Assembly: GCA_003973265.1 (NCBI GenBank)
Contig: QNYZ01000105.1
Coordinates: forward strand, 1-48,801
Direction of reading: 5' to 3'
Source of the DNA: Deltaproteobacteria bacterium
Lineage (GTDB): Bacteria > Desulfobacterota > Desulfobacteria > Desulfobacterales > QNYZ01
DNA length: 48,801 nt
This document shows positions 28,990 to 37,639 of the stretch, piece by piece. The notes beneath the pieces are model-generated. The model was not told the origin of the DNA and did no database searches. It was given only the letters and a program-made list of their open reading frames with translations. How positions within the stretch are numbered: position 1 is the stretch's first letter; every line of letters begins with the position of its first letter. Made by a program: the position numbers and the translations under genes.

Positions 28990-29997
28990 ATGAATAAAAA
29001 ATCACCATCCGAACCGCTGCTGAGCGTTGAGCACCTGAAAATGCATTTTCCTGTTCTGGGCGGGATTTTTCGCCACCAGGTGGGAAAAGTGTATGCCGTG
29101 GATGATGTGTCGCTGACCATTTCACGGGGCGAGACTGTCGGGCTGGTCGGCGAGTCCGGGTGTGGAAAGACCACCGTCGGCCGAAGCATTCTTCAATTGT
29201 ATCAGCCGACCGCCGGCCGGGTGACTTTTGAGGGAAAAGACCTGACCCGTTTGAGCCGAAAGGAAATGCGGGACCTGAGGCGGGATATGCAGATGATCTT
29301 TCAGGATCCGTTTGAATCGTTGAATTCCCGGCATACGATTGGCAATATCGTGGAAGAGCCGTTTGTTATTCACGGGATCGGGACAGCTGACGAGCGGCAG
29401 CAAAAAGTTAAAGAACTGCTTCGCAGGGTTGGCCTTTCCGCAAGGGCCAGGACACGGTTTCCCCACGAATTTTCAGGAGGACAACGGCAGCGGGTGGGGA
29501 TTGCCCGGGCGCTGGCCCTGAACCCGAAACTGATAATCTGTGACGAGCCGGTTTCGGCGCTGGATGTCTCAATTCAATCTCAAATCCTGAATCTACTGCT
29601 CGACCTGCAGCAGGAGATGGGGCTGGCCTACCTTTTTATTGCCCATGATCTGGCCGTGGTAAAGCATATCTCGGACCGGATTGCCGTAATGTATCTGGGG
29701 AAAATCATGGAATACGCCGATGCTGACACGCTTTATGCGCACCCGGCACATCCATATACCTCAGCGCTTATCTCGGCCATACCGGTTCCCGACCCGACAT
29801 GCAGGAGGAAAGCAGAGATCCTTTCCGGTGACGTGCCATCTCCCATCCATCCACCGTCCGGGTGTGTGTTTCATACCCGGTGTCCGTATGCGGTTGATCA
29901 ATGCAAAGAGACAATACCTGAACTGGCAGCGGTTGCTGGCGGGGCGGGTGACAATCATCAGGTGGCGTGTATCCGCACTGGAGAATTGCGTCTATAA
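28990..29997 (+). CDS. Peptide ABC transporter ATP-binding protein (DppF/OppF type)
   Basis: 335 aa. Walker [16 protein letters not shown]-loop [13 protein letters not shown], signature [17 protein letters not shown], Walker [15 protein letters not shown] and H-loop [11 protein letters not shown] are present. The C-terminal extension contains [16 protein letters not shown]. The N-terminal [20 protein letters not shown] matches the OppF/DppF insertion. Last gene of the operon. In E. coli the Yej ATPase is a single fused YejF; here the two halves are separate genes. Confidence 0.93.
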   Translation: MNKKSPSEPLLSVEHLKMHFPVLGGIFRHQVGKVYAVDDVSLTISRGETVGLVGESGCGKTTVGRSILQLYQPTAGRVTFEGKDLTRLSRKEMRDLRRDMQMIFQDPFESLNSRHTIGNIVEEPFVIHGIGTADERQQKVKELLRRVGLSARARTRFPHEFSGGQRQRVGIARALALNPKLIICDEPVSALDVSIQSQILNLLLDLQQEMGLAYLFIAHDLAVVKHISDRIAVMYLGKIMEYADADTLYAHPAHPYTSALISAIPVPDPTCRRKAEILSGDVPSPIHPPSGCVFHTRCPYAVDQCKETIPELAAVAGGAGDNHQVACIRTGELRL

Positions 29998-30057
29998 TGC
30001 ACGGGCACCCCTGATGGCGGCCACGGATAACCCGGCCCTGTTTAAGCGGTATCCGTA

Positions 30058-30103
30058 TTTCCAGCCAGCAGGGGACGGAATTTCCAGCCAGCAGGGGACG
30101 GAA
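30058..30103. repeat. Perfect tandem duplication of a 23-bp unit
   Basis: TTTCCAGCCAGCAGGGGACGGAA is present twice in direct succession (30058-30080 and 30081-30103) in the 149-nt gap between convergent genes. No other content was recognised in this gap. Confidence 0.85.
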
Positions 30104-30146
30104 TGCGCCTTCATCAGGGAAAGGCAACCGCCCCGAGCCGGTTAGG

Positions 30147-31100
30147 TTATTCGGTTGTGGCTTCGGCTTTGCGCAATTTTGCCAACATTTCCTGAAAAAT
30201 TTTCCGTTGCAGGGTGACCTGATCCAGCTGGTTGGCGTTCAGTTTAAGCTGGCTGGCCTCGGCCAGATAATCGAGCGCTTTTTCGAGATCTTTTACTGTT
30301 TGCCGGCCGCCGACGATACTGGCACGATACAAAAGATTATTAAAGTCAATGGCGACCAGTCGTTTGGAGGCAGCGGCGGCCAGCTCGGCATTAACGGCAT
30401 AATCCTGAGCCCGGGTCAGATAGGCCTTAATGCTCTCATAGTCCGGTATACCCGGGCGTGTGAGCAAGGCGTCGGCCTTGTTTAGATAATGGCTGAAAAT
30501 AAGCGGATAAACGTCGTTTTGGGTAAACACGGTCTTTTTACCTGCAGGGACGGTGACATCCGGTAAATCGATGACTTTCTTCTCCCCGAGCGGGGCGAAC
30601 TTACCCTGCCAGATTTCAACCCCCACCGGCTTTTTCTTGATATAATACCGGGATGTGTTGGAAACACTGGCGCCAATGACAAGGATAAACAAAAACAAGA
30701 TCGCACCGGCGGCGATCAGCATTATTTTATCGACTGGATCCGCAGTGGCCGGCTCGGAAGGTGCCTCGTAGGTAATGGTCACCTGGGGTTCCGGTTCCGA
30801 TTTTTCCCCGGGGGGCTCTTTTTCGATAGCGGGTTTCTCACCGGAAGCGGACGAAGGGGCCGGTTTTTCAACCGGCGGGGGAACACTCTTATCCTGTTTT
30901 TTCACGTCCTGTTTTTTCACATCCGGCTTTTTCGCATCCGGCTTTTTCGCATCCGGTTTTTTTTCATCAGCGACCGTGGGCCCGGGCGGTGTTTCCGGTT
31001 TTGGCATCGGTTTCTCTGCGGTGACGGGTTCGGTTGTCTTGGATTTTCCGGCGGTTTTCTTTTTTTTGGCAGTGGATTTGATCAGGCTGTTTTTCCCCAT
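30147..31100 (-). CDS. Lys/Pro-rich membrane-anchored protein of unknown function
   Basis: 317 aa, not recognised. The first 125 residues are low-complexity: Lys-rich start (STAKKKKTAGKSKTTEP), then five KKPDA/KKQDV-type pentapeptides, then Pro/Glu-rich sequence. One transmembrane helix follows (about 126-150: KIMLIAAGAILFLFILVIGA). The remaining 165 residues are helical and soluble (YYIKKKPVGVEIWQGKFAPL, DYESIKAYLTRAQDYAVNAE, KDLEKALDYLAEASQLKLN), with TPR-like spacing. The basic N-terminus suggests it is cytoplasmic and the helical domain periplasmic. AAAGGGG precedes the ATG. Expression appears monocistronic from its own promoter. Confidence 0.75.
   Translation of the reverse strand: MGKNSLIKSTAKKKKTAGKSKTTEPVTAEKPMPKPETPPGPTVADEKKPDAKKPDAKKPDVKKQDVKKQDKSVPPPVEKPAPSSASGEKPAIEKEPPGEKSEPEPQVTITYEAPSEPATADPVDKIMLIAAGAILFLFILVIGASVSNTSRYYIKKKPVGVEIWQGKFAPLGEKKVIDLPDVTVPAGKKTVFTQNDVYPLIFSHYLNKADALLTRPGIPDYESIKAYLTRAQDYAVNAELAAAASKRLVAIDFNNLLYRASIVGGRQTVKDLEKALDYLAEASQLKLNANQLDQVTLQRKIFQEMLAKLRKAEATTE
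30891..30965 (-). repeat. 15-bp minisatellite (five units) inside the Lys/Pro-rich gene
   Basis: Five consecutive 15-nt units related to ATCCGGCTTTTTCGC (plus strand), two of them identical, encode successive KKPDA/KKPDV/KKQDV pentapeptides. In-frame unit gain or loss would lengthen or shorten the linker without breaking the gene. Confidence 0.8.
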
Positions 31101-31158
31101 AATAACCCCTTTGAGTCGGAATGGAAATTGTCAGGTCTTGCTCATGCGTAGATTGGCA

Positions 31159-31187
31159 TATATAATAAATTTAGCCGGTTTTGTAAA
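31159..31187 (-). promoter_or_regulatory. Predicted promoter for the Lys/Pro-rich membrane protein gene
   Basis: Minus strand: TTTACA (31187-31182), 17-nt spacer, TATATA (31164-31159). The rest of the 31101-31422 gap holds no recognisable gene; a weak TTGACT-17-TTAAAC pair near 31339-31367 could serve the divergent KAS III-like gene. Confidence 0.5.
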
Positions 31188-31422
31188 CGCATTTTTTCAA
31201 CGACCGTCACCGGCAGCATGGTATGGAAAGAAAGATTGAGGGTATACCCGGTAGAGGGACCGCCCGTCGCCACCCGGTTGGTTTTGCAGGTAAAACCAGG
31301 CAATCAAATCTCTGATGGAAGTTATTGACTTTTAGACAATAGTATTCTTAAACTTAAAGATTTTCCGGCCTTTATGTAATGAATATAGACGCCCAAACGG
31401 TTTTCATGGAGGGACGTATTCA

Positions 31423-32958
31423 ATGACCGAATCGATCTTATCTATTCTGGCGCATGGTGCCTGGAATGGCGGGACCCTGGTGGACAACAGCTACTATGAG
31501 AATAAAGGGCTGACATTTAAAAATAACATTCCGGTCAACAGTCAGACCATTGAAGAACGGATCGGCGTGCGGACTCGGGTTGCAGCACCGGAAGATACGC
31601 GGATCGGTGTCCTTGCCCTGAAAAATCTATTGGACACCCGGATGATAAAACCATCGCAGATCCGGTTTTTGATTGGTGCGACCAATATCGGCGAGGATAA
31701 ATACGACCCGGGCCCCCAGGTCCGGTTTCCCTGGGAACTGATCAAAAAAGAAAACCCCGATGTGGTGGCGATTGACCTGTATGCCGGTTGTCCCGGATAT
31801 AATGTCGCCGTTGAACTGCTGTTTATGCTCTCCATCACCGGGGTGCTGAGGAAAGACGATCTGTCTGTGGTGGTCGGATCTGAAAATATCCACCGGGCCA
31901 GGGCCTTTCGTGAGACGGATACGGCCTCCATTATCTTTGGGGACGATGCCGTGGCAACCGCCTTTGTTACGCATGGATCCGATAAAGCGGCAGGAGATTA
32001 TTCGGTCAGTGACCGGGGGGAGTACCCCCTGGGAGCCGACCCGGTTGATGCGATGGCCGAAGCCATCCTGGAGACAACCGGTGATGATCGTATCGACGGG
32101 TTGATCATCGATAACCAGTTGGGGAAAATTCAGTGCCGGGTTCCGGCCGTTGCGGCAAGGGTTCAGCATCGCATGGTCGAATTGATGTATCCGGAAGCGG
32201 TTGAAAAAGGGGTGTTTACCCGCTTCAAGGATGCGCTGCGGTTTTATGATGAACATGTCGGTTCTTTTGCCTTTGACATCATGACCATGACCGATAACGC
32301 GGATATCGTTGAAATGATCGCCAAAGCGTATGTCTGTTCGGGAAAGTACAAAACCATCGTTTCCGTTCACGCCGGTGCCACCGGTCGTCTGCAGGTGGCC
32401 GCCCATCGGGGTGAGGGGTTTACGTTTACGCCGCCCGTATCCGGCATCGTTGATACGGCCACCAGCACCCACGGGTGCTTCGGAAGGTTTATCCAGGCGG
32501 ACAGGGATGAAAGCGATGGCGATGTATATGGTGAAATGGACGGCAAGGGCGTTTTTTTATATGCGACCCGGGGGGCCGCTAACCATTTGCAAAAGCTGCT
32601 GGAACCAAACGGGATGACCATTCGGGATATTGAGCTTTTGATCGAACACCAGGCTAATTTTGCCATGATTCCATTAACACTGGAGCAGCTATTGGCCGAT
32701 GGTGCCAAAGATATAAAAGCCGAAGTGGCCGATTTTATCGCCAACAGGGCGGTGACCAATATCCATGTACGGGGAAATTGTTCGGTGGTCTGTATGCAGC
32801 GGCTTCCCTACGATTTGCAGCGGGGGGCACTTAAACCTGATTCCATTCAGGGCGTTCCCATCAATCGCAGTCTGGAGGCATTGCGGCAGGCCCGGGTGAT
32901 TTTAAATGATTCCGTGGGCGCCGGGATGACGCGAAGTTCTTTTTTACAAAAATTATAG
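31423..32958 (+). CDS. KAS III-like thiolase-fold enzyme with a large internal insertion
   Basis: 511 aa against about 320-350 for FabH. The catalytic triad of 3-oxoacyl-ACP synthase III enzymes can be placed: Cys123 in DLYAGCPGYNVAVELL, His409 in LLIEHQANFAMI and Asn452 in IHVRGNCSVVCM. Between Cys and His there are about 285 residues instead of about 130, so an insertion of roughly 150 residues sits near 190-370. The N-terminal part RIGVRTRVAAPEDTRIGVLAL and ATNIGEDKYDPGPQV fit the family. It presumably condenses an acyl-thioester, but substrate is unknown; HMG-CoA-synthase-like and OleA-like activities remain open. GGAGGG precedes the ATG. It stands 3 kb from the ole genes on the other strand. 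Confidence 0.78.
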   Translation: MTESILSILAHGAWNGGTLVDNSYYENKGLTFKNNIPVNSQTIEERIGVRTRVAAPEDTRIGVLALKNLLDTRMIKPSQIRFLIGATNIGEDKYDPGPQVRFPWELIKKENPDVVAIDLYAGCPGYNVAVELLFMLSITGVLRKDDLSVVVGSENIHRARAFRETDTASIIFGDDAVATAFVTHGSDKAAGDYSVSDRGEYPLGADPVDAMAEAILETTGDDRIDGLIIDNQLGKIQCRVPAVAARVQHRMVELMYPEAVEKGVFTRFKDALRFYDEHVGSFAFDIMTMTDNADIVEMIAKAYVCSGKYKTIVSVHAGATGRLQVAAHRGEGFTFTPPVSGIVDTATSTHGCFGRFIQADRDESDGDVYGEMDGKGVFLYATRGAANHLQKLLEPNGMTIRDIELLIEHQANFAMIPLTLEQLLADGAKDIKAEVADFIANRAVTNIHVRGNCSVVCMQRLPYDLQRGALKPDSIQGVPINRSLEALRQARVILNDSVGAGMTRSSFLQKL

Positions 32959-33019
32959 CGATAACGGATACGGCCAGAAGCATATGGCGGAAATCTCAAC
33001 AACACTGAAAGGAAAACCA

Positions 33020-33352
33020 ATGATTGTCACCAATATCGAAACGATTCCCGGAAAACGCATTGTTGAACATTTCGGCATGGTTTCCGGCAATACCATCCGG
33101 GCCAAACATATCGGCCGGGATATCATGGCGAGCCTGAAAAATATTGTGGGCGGCGAACTCAAGGGCTACACCAATCTACTGCAGGAATCCCGGCGCCAGG
33201 CCACTTCCCGGATGATCAAACAGGCCGAAGAACTCGGTGCCAACGCTGTCGTTAATGTGCGGTTTTCCACGTCGTCCATTGCCCAGGGCGCTGCGGAATT
33301 ATACGTATACGGCACGGCCGTTCGGGTGGAAACAGGGGGAGCGGCAACATGA
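33020..33352 (+). CDS. YbjQ/UPF0145 family protein (DUF74)
   Basis: 110 aa from the ATG at 33020, which has AAAGGAAA upstream and starts at the family-conserved MIVTNIETIPG; the longer frame from 32984 adds 12 non-conserved residues. Family landmarks: FGMVSGNTIRAKHIGRDIMA, LKGYTNLLQESRRQAT, and GANAVVNVRFSTSSI ending in a strand with VYGTAVRVE. Members form pentameric rings and are often listed as putative heavy-metal binding; the function is not established. It overlaps the next gene by 4 nt (ATGA). Confidence 0.9.
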   Translation: MIVTNIETIPGKRIVEHFGMVSGNTIRAKHIGRDIMASLKNIVGGELKGYTNLLQESRRQATSRMIKQAEELGANAVVNVRFSTSSIAQGAAELYVYGTAVRVETGGAAT

Positions 33353-33798
33353 TCGATCTTACCGTATTTGTCGTGCTGGTGGTATTGGGCTATGTCGCCG
33401 GCAGTCTTTTTGAAAAGCGCCATTTTCGTTCCCTTGAAAAGCGCGAAGCCGCGCAGTTATCACAGCCGATTGTGACGCTGGAAGACGTCTCGTATCCCGA
33501 AGATCAGATCGAATCAGCCAGACTGGTTTCCGGAAGCGCCGTCATATCCGTCGATTATTTCAAGCGTCTGCTCGCTTCTCTGCGGAATATTTTTGGCGGT
33601 AAGGTGAAATCATATGAAAGTCTGCTGGATCGGGCGCGCCGGGAAGCATTGTTGCGGATGAAAGAATCCGCACCGGACGCGATGGCCATCGTTAATGTCA
33701 GGATTGAGACCGCTTCCATCGGCCGGCGGGCCAATAAAAAGGGAGTTGGCTGTGTGGAGGCGATGGCATACGGCACGGCGCTGACATTCCGAAAGTAG
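33349..33798 (+). CDS. Membrane-tethered YbjQ-like paralogue
   Basis: 149 aa. An N-terminal helix (LTVFVVLVVLGYVAGSLF) anchors a domain parallel to the preceding protein: SGSAVISVDYFKRLLASL, GGKVKSYESLLDRARREALL, AMAIVNVRIETASI and AMAYGTALTFRK. The tandem, translationally coupled soluble and membrane-bound pair suggests a mixed complex, which is inference. Function unknown. Confidence 0.85.
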   Translation: MIDLTVFVVLVVLGYVAGSLFEKRHFRSLEKREAAQLSQPIVTLEDVSYPEDQIESARLVSGSAVISVDYFKRLLASLRNIFGGKVKSYESLLDRARREALLRMKESAPDAMAIVNVRIETASIGRRANKKGVGCVEAMAYGTALTFRK

Positions 33799-33845
33799 GT
33801 ATGTGGACTGCTGTGTGACGGGGAAAATCAAACAAGGAGGAGTGG

Positions 33846-35201
33846 ATGTCTCTGGATATGTTGACGGCGATTTCGCCCGTGGACGGCCGGTATCGTAAAA
33901 CGGTTGAGCCACTGGCTGATTATTTTTCGGAAAAGGCGCTGATCCGGTATCGCGTGATGATAGAGGTTGAATATTTTATCGCATTGTGTCAGCTGCCCCT
34001 GCCCCAACTCGAAGGGGTTGATACCCGGGCGCACCGGGCGCTTCGAAAAATCTATCGTGAGTTTACACGGGCCGACGCCGGGCAGGTGAAAGCCATTGAG
34101 AAAACAACCAATCATGATGTCAAAGCCGTCGAATATTTTCTCAAGGAAAAATTCGAAGCTCTGGGACTCGGTTTGTATCGGGAATTTATCCATTTTGGTT
34201 TAACTTCTCAGGATATCAATAATACGGCCATGCCCCTGATGCTCAAGGATGCCTGGCAGGCGGTGCTTCGGCCGGTCCTTGATGAAACCATGAACCAGAT
34301 GATCCGGCTGGCGCATGAATGGCAGGATATTCCCATGCTGGCCCGAACCCATGGACAGCCCGCGTCACCCACGATCCTGGGGAAAGAAATCTACGTATTT
34401 GTCCATCGGCTTGAGCGGCAGCGTACGCTCCTGGCGCAAATTCCCCATGCCGCCAAGCTGGGTGGCGCAACGGGCAACTTTAACGCCCACAAGGTTGCCT
34501 ATCCGGATATCGACTGGCCGGCATTTGCCGATTACCTGGTTAACGATGTCCTGGACCTGACCCGCACGACAATCACGACCCAGATCGAACCGTACGACCA
34601 CCTGGCCGCTTTTTGTGATGCCGTCAAACGGATGAATACCATCCTGATCGATTGCTGCCGGGATATCTGGGCCTATATTTCTCTCAATTATTTTAAACAG
34701 AAGATTGTTGAAAATGAGGTGGGATCATCGGCCATGCCCCACAAGGTCAATCCCATTGACTTTGAAAATGCGGAAGGGAACCTGGGGGTGGCCAATGCGG
34801 TTTTTTCGCATCTGTCCGGTAAACTGCCCATTTCCAGAATGCAGCGGGATTTAACCGATTCAACGGTTACACGTAATATCGGCGTTCCCCTGGCCCACAC
34901 CCTGATCGCCCTGAAGTCGATCCAGAAAGGACTCAACAAGCTGGTGTTAAACGATACGATGATCCTTTCGGATCTTCACGACCACTGGGCCGTGGTGTCT
35001 GAAGGAATCCAGACGATCCTGAGGCGGGAAGGGTACCCGAAACCGTATGAGGCTTTAAAAGCATTCACACGGACCCACGGGGTGATCAACGAAGAGCGGA
35101 TTACCGAATTTATTGAAAGCCTGGATGTCTCGGATTCGGTAAAGGCCGAGCTGTTAAAGATCACGCCGGAAAGCTATACCGGCGTGTCGGTATTTGACTG
35201 A
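33846..35201 (+). CDS. purB: Adenylosuccinate lyase
   Basis: 451 aa. Catalyses two fumarate-releasing steps in purine synthesis (SAICAR to AICAR and adenylosuccinate to AMP). The fumarase/aspartase-superfamily signature is GSSAMPHKVNPIDFENAEGN. Further active-site blocks are FGLTSQDINNTA and LARTHGQPASPT. The length and the SPVDGRYRK start resemble the E. coli-type enzyme. AAGGAGGAG precedes the ATG. No other purine genes are adjacent. Confidence 0.96.
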   Translation: MSLDMLTAISPVDGRYRKTVEPLADYFSEKALIRYRVMIEVEYFIALCQLPLPQLEGVDTRAHRALRKIYREFTRADAGQVKAIEKTTNHDVKAVEYFLKEKFEALGLGLYREFIHFGLTSQDINNTAMPLMLKDAWQAVLRPVLDETMNQMIRLAHEWQDIPMLARTHGQPASPTILGKEIYVFVHRLERQRTLLAQIPHAAKLGGATGNFNAHKVAYPDIDWPAFADYLVNDVLDLTRTTITTQIEPYDHLAAFCDAVKRMNTILIDCCRDIWAYISLNYFKQKIVENEVGSSAMPHKVNPIDFENAEGNLGVANAVFSHLSGKLPISRMQRDLTDSTVTRNIGVPLAHTLIALKSIQKGLNKLVLNDTMILSDLHDHWAVVSEGIQTILRREGYPKPYEALKAFTRTHGVINEERITEFIESLDVSDSVKAELLKITPESYTGVSVFD

Positions 35202-35297
35202 GCGGTGGCCTTGAGCAGGCAGACGCATGCGTCGTATTTCGTATCGGCCGCGCATGTCGTCCGGGCGATCGTTTTTCGATCACCTTGAATAACCCGT

Positions 35298-35816
35298 CTA
35301 TTTAGCGACGCTGATGATGGCCCGCATAAACGCCGGAAGATCTGCCGGGGTACGGCTGGTGACGAGGTTACCGTCAATGACGACCTCGCTGTCGGCCCAG
35401 TTGGCACCGGCATTGACCAGATCGTCTTTGATGGAAATGTAGGAAGTGACGTGTCGATCCTGTAGAATTCCCGCAGAAACCAGCACCCACCCGGCATGGC
35501 AGATGGCAGCCACCAGCCTGTCTTTTTCAAAAAGCCGTCTCACCAGTTGAAGGACGGCCGGATACCGGCGCAGATGATCCGGGGCATATCCGCCGGGGAT
35601 CACCACCCCGTCGTAGTCATCCAGCGATATCTGATCGGCGGCGGCGTCTACCTCAATCGCGGTCCCGGCTTTGCCGGTGTAATGGTCGGCACTGCCCGAG
35701 CCCACTACCGTGACCTTGGCACCGGCTTCCTGGAGCCGGTAATAGGGATACCAGAACTCCTGATCGTTCACCATTTGTTCGGCCAGTATGATGAAATTCT
35801 TTCCGGATAATTCCAT
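35298..35816 (-). CDS. DJ-1/PfpI family protein
   Basis: 172 aa, a single class-I glutamine amidotransferase-like domain. It contains DGVVIPGGYAPDHLRRYP and the nucleophile elbow AAICHAGWVLVSAG (Cys followed by His, as in PfpI/YhbO). Activities reported for the family include glyoxalase-like and deglycase-type stress protection and peptidase; which applies is unknown. AAGGAGA precedes the ATG. It lies 71 nt downstream of oleC on the same strand and may be co-transcribed with the ole operon. Confidence 0.88.
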   Translation of the reverse strand: MELSGKNFIILAEQMVNDQEFWYPYYRLQEAGAKVTVVGSGSADHYTGKAGTAIEVDAAADQISLDDYDGVVIPGGYAPDHLRRYPAVLQLVRRLFEKDRLVAAICHAGWVLVSAGILQDRHVTSYISIKDDLVNAGANWADSEVVIDGNLVTSRTPADLPAFMRAIISVAK

Positions 35817-35887
35817 AGGGTCTCCTTGTGTCAGTCGTTGAATATTTCAATTGATTTAATGGGGTCAGCGGCCAGCAGTATCAGGGG

Positions 35888-37576
35888 TTATAACTGCGTC
35901 TCTGCCCATTCAGCCAGCTTTTCACGGAAAATTTTGGCGTTGTGGCGGATATCCACGGGAAACGCATCGTGAAAAAGAATATTCCGAATCTCTTTTGTAT
36001 GCGGGCTGGTATTGCCCAGCGCCTGAAGCGCCGCGCGAATCTCGTCCTGATCCTGCTGATCGGCATCTTTTTGCAGCTCAATGCAGATCACCGGCGTCTG
36101 GTTCGGAACATCTCCCACCCCCACCAGGGCACTTCGGTAAACACGGTCATGGTTATTGTAAATTGCCTCACAGGGGATGCTGTAGAGCGTGGTCTCTTCA
36201 CTGATGACAACCCGATGGTTTTTCCGGCCGCAAAACCAGAGATTACCGGCGGTATCGATCCATCCCAGATCCCCCATCCGGTGCCAGAACCGGTTGCCGT
36301 CTTTTATTTTGGCCAGGTCATTCGCCGCGGGGTGGTCATAGTACCGGCGGGTGACCAGGTCGCCTTGAACCGTAATTTCCCCGATCTGCCCTGAAGGTAA
36401 TACCAGATCATCATTCCATCGGTCAATGGGTGCGTCCGTGATGGTAATAATCCGGATGGTAATACCATCTATGGGGCGTCCCACACAGATACCGCACCCT
36501 TTTTCACTCATCCGCCTTGTTTTTGATAAAATTTCTTTGCTGGCGATAGATGCCACGGGCATCGCTTCCGTAGCGCCATAGGGGGTATGAATCTCGGCCC
36601 GGGATGACAGCATGTGAGAGAACGTATCAATTACATCTGGTGATACCGGTGCACCCGCAGAGATCACCCGCCGCAGGGAAGGCAGACGGATACCCTGCGT
36701 TTTTCCATATTCACCCACCCGCCTGACCAATGCCGGAGAGGCAAACATGTTGGTGACCCCCTGGTCGACAATGGCCTCGATGATTTTTACCGGATGGGCA
36801 TGGGCGGGTCTTGTCGGGTCCATGTCAGGGATAACCGCTGTCATGCCCAGCGCCGGGTCAAACAGAGAAAACAGGGGGAAAGTCGGCAGATCAATTTCAC
36901 CGGGTTCAATCTTAAAATGGGATCGGATATGTCTGATCTGGGCATCAAAAATACCATGGGTATACACGACACCCTTGGGCGGGCCGGTACTTCCCGTGGT
37001 AAACAGGATGGCGGCGGTTTCGTCGATCCCGGTGGGCGCTGCAGGATACGGCTTTCCGGGTGCGGCATACATCTGATCCAGGGAGAGCCCCCCCCAGAAC
37101 CAGCGCGTGCCCACGGTTACCCATGTTTTAACGGTTTTGAAAAAACGTGGGTAGAAAAACCGAAGCACATGTGCTTTGGAAATACCGATAAAGGCGGTCG
37201 GCTTCGTATCCCTCAGGCATCGAATCATTCGCGGAATGCCCATTCCCGGATCCACCACCACCGGGATGGCACCTACTTTAAACAGGGCAAACACCAGGAT
37301 AAAAAATTCCGGGCTGGGGGGAACCATTAAAACAGTACGGGTGCCGCGGGAGATCCCGGCCGAATCAAGCCCCTGGGACAGGCAGTCGGACAATTTGTCT
37401 AACTGGCGGAAGGTCAGGTGCGAATAGGCCATCCTGTTATGACTGTCACGGCCGGCCGGGTGAATCACCGCTTTCTGATACGGGTAACGTCGGGCCATGC
37501 GGGTAAGGTGGGCGGCCACATTAACGGTTTTATTTGTTTTTGCAGGCCCGCCGGTATGTGTAATGTTCGATGTCAT
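35888..37576 (-). CDS. oleC: OleC-like AMP-dependent ligase (beta-lactone synthetase of olefin biosynthesis)
   Basis: 562 aa ANL-superfamily enzyme. P-loop ILFTTGSTGPPKGVVYTHG lies near residue 190, YGATEAMPV is motif A5, and DIRHNAKIFREKLAEW at the C-terminus contains the A10 lysine. FPLFSLFDPALGMTAVIPDM is a stretch I associate specifically with OleC and not with ordinary acyl-CoA synthetases. OleC converts a beta-hydroxy acid to a beta-lactone with ATP, which OleB then decarboxylates to a cis-olefin. Last of the four genes pfaC-oleA-oleB-oleC, 63 nt after oleB. Complete length. Confidence 0.88.
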   Translation of the reverse strand: MTSNITHTGGPAKTNKTVNVAAHLTRMARRYPYQKAVIHPAGRDSHNRMAYSHLTFRQLDKLSDCLSQGLDSAGISRGTRTVLMVPPSPEFFILVFALFKVGAIPVVVDPGMGIPRMIRCLRDTKPTAFIGISKAHVLRFFYPRFFKTVKTWVTVGTRWFWGGLSLDQMYAAPGKPYPAAPTGIDETAAILFTTGSTGPPKGVVYTHGIFDAQIRHIRSHFKIEPGEIDLPTFPLFSLFDPALGMTAVIPDMDPTRPAHAHPVKIIEAIVDQGVTNMFASPALVRRVGEYGKTQGIRLPSLRRVISAGAPVSPDVIDTFSHMLSSRAEIHTPYGATEAMPVASIASKEILSKTRRMSEKGCGICVGRPIDGITIRIITITDAPIDRWNDDLVLPSGQIGEITVQGDLVTRRYYDHPAANDLAKIKDGNRFWHRMGDLGWIDTAGNLWFCGRKNHRVVISEETTLYSIPCEAIYNNHDRVYRSALVGVGDVPNQTPVICIELQKDADQQDQDEIRAALQALGNTSPHTKEIRNILFHDAFPVDIRHNAKIFREKLAEWAETQL

Positions 37577-37639
37577 AAAAAAATAAATCAGTCCTTTTTC
37601 CGGTTGCGGTATCCCGTGACCGATGGTGTAGCCTTACTA

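Noticed and set aside
30891..30965. CRISPR-like array in the 15-bp repeats
   Set aside because: Units are contiguous with no spacers, are in frame and encode a pentapeptide repeat.
31627..32472. Minus-strand frame (281 aa) opposite the KAS III-like gene
   Set aside because: No recognisable motif, no initiation signal, and it overlaps a plus-strand gene with a full catalytic triad.
35222..35233. 12-bp palindrome GACGCATGCGTC and a nearby GATCG/CGATC hairpin after purB
   Set aside because: Short stems, no T-tract, between convergent genes; not enough to call a terminator or operator.
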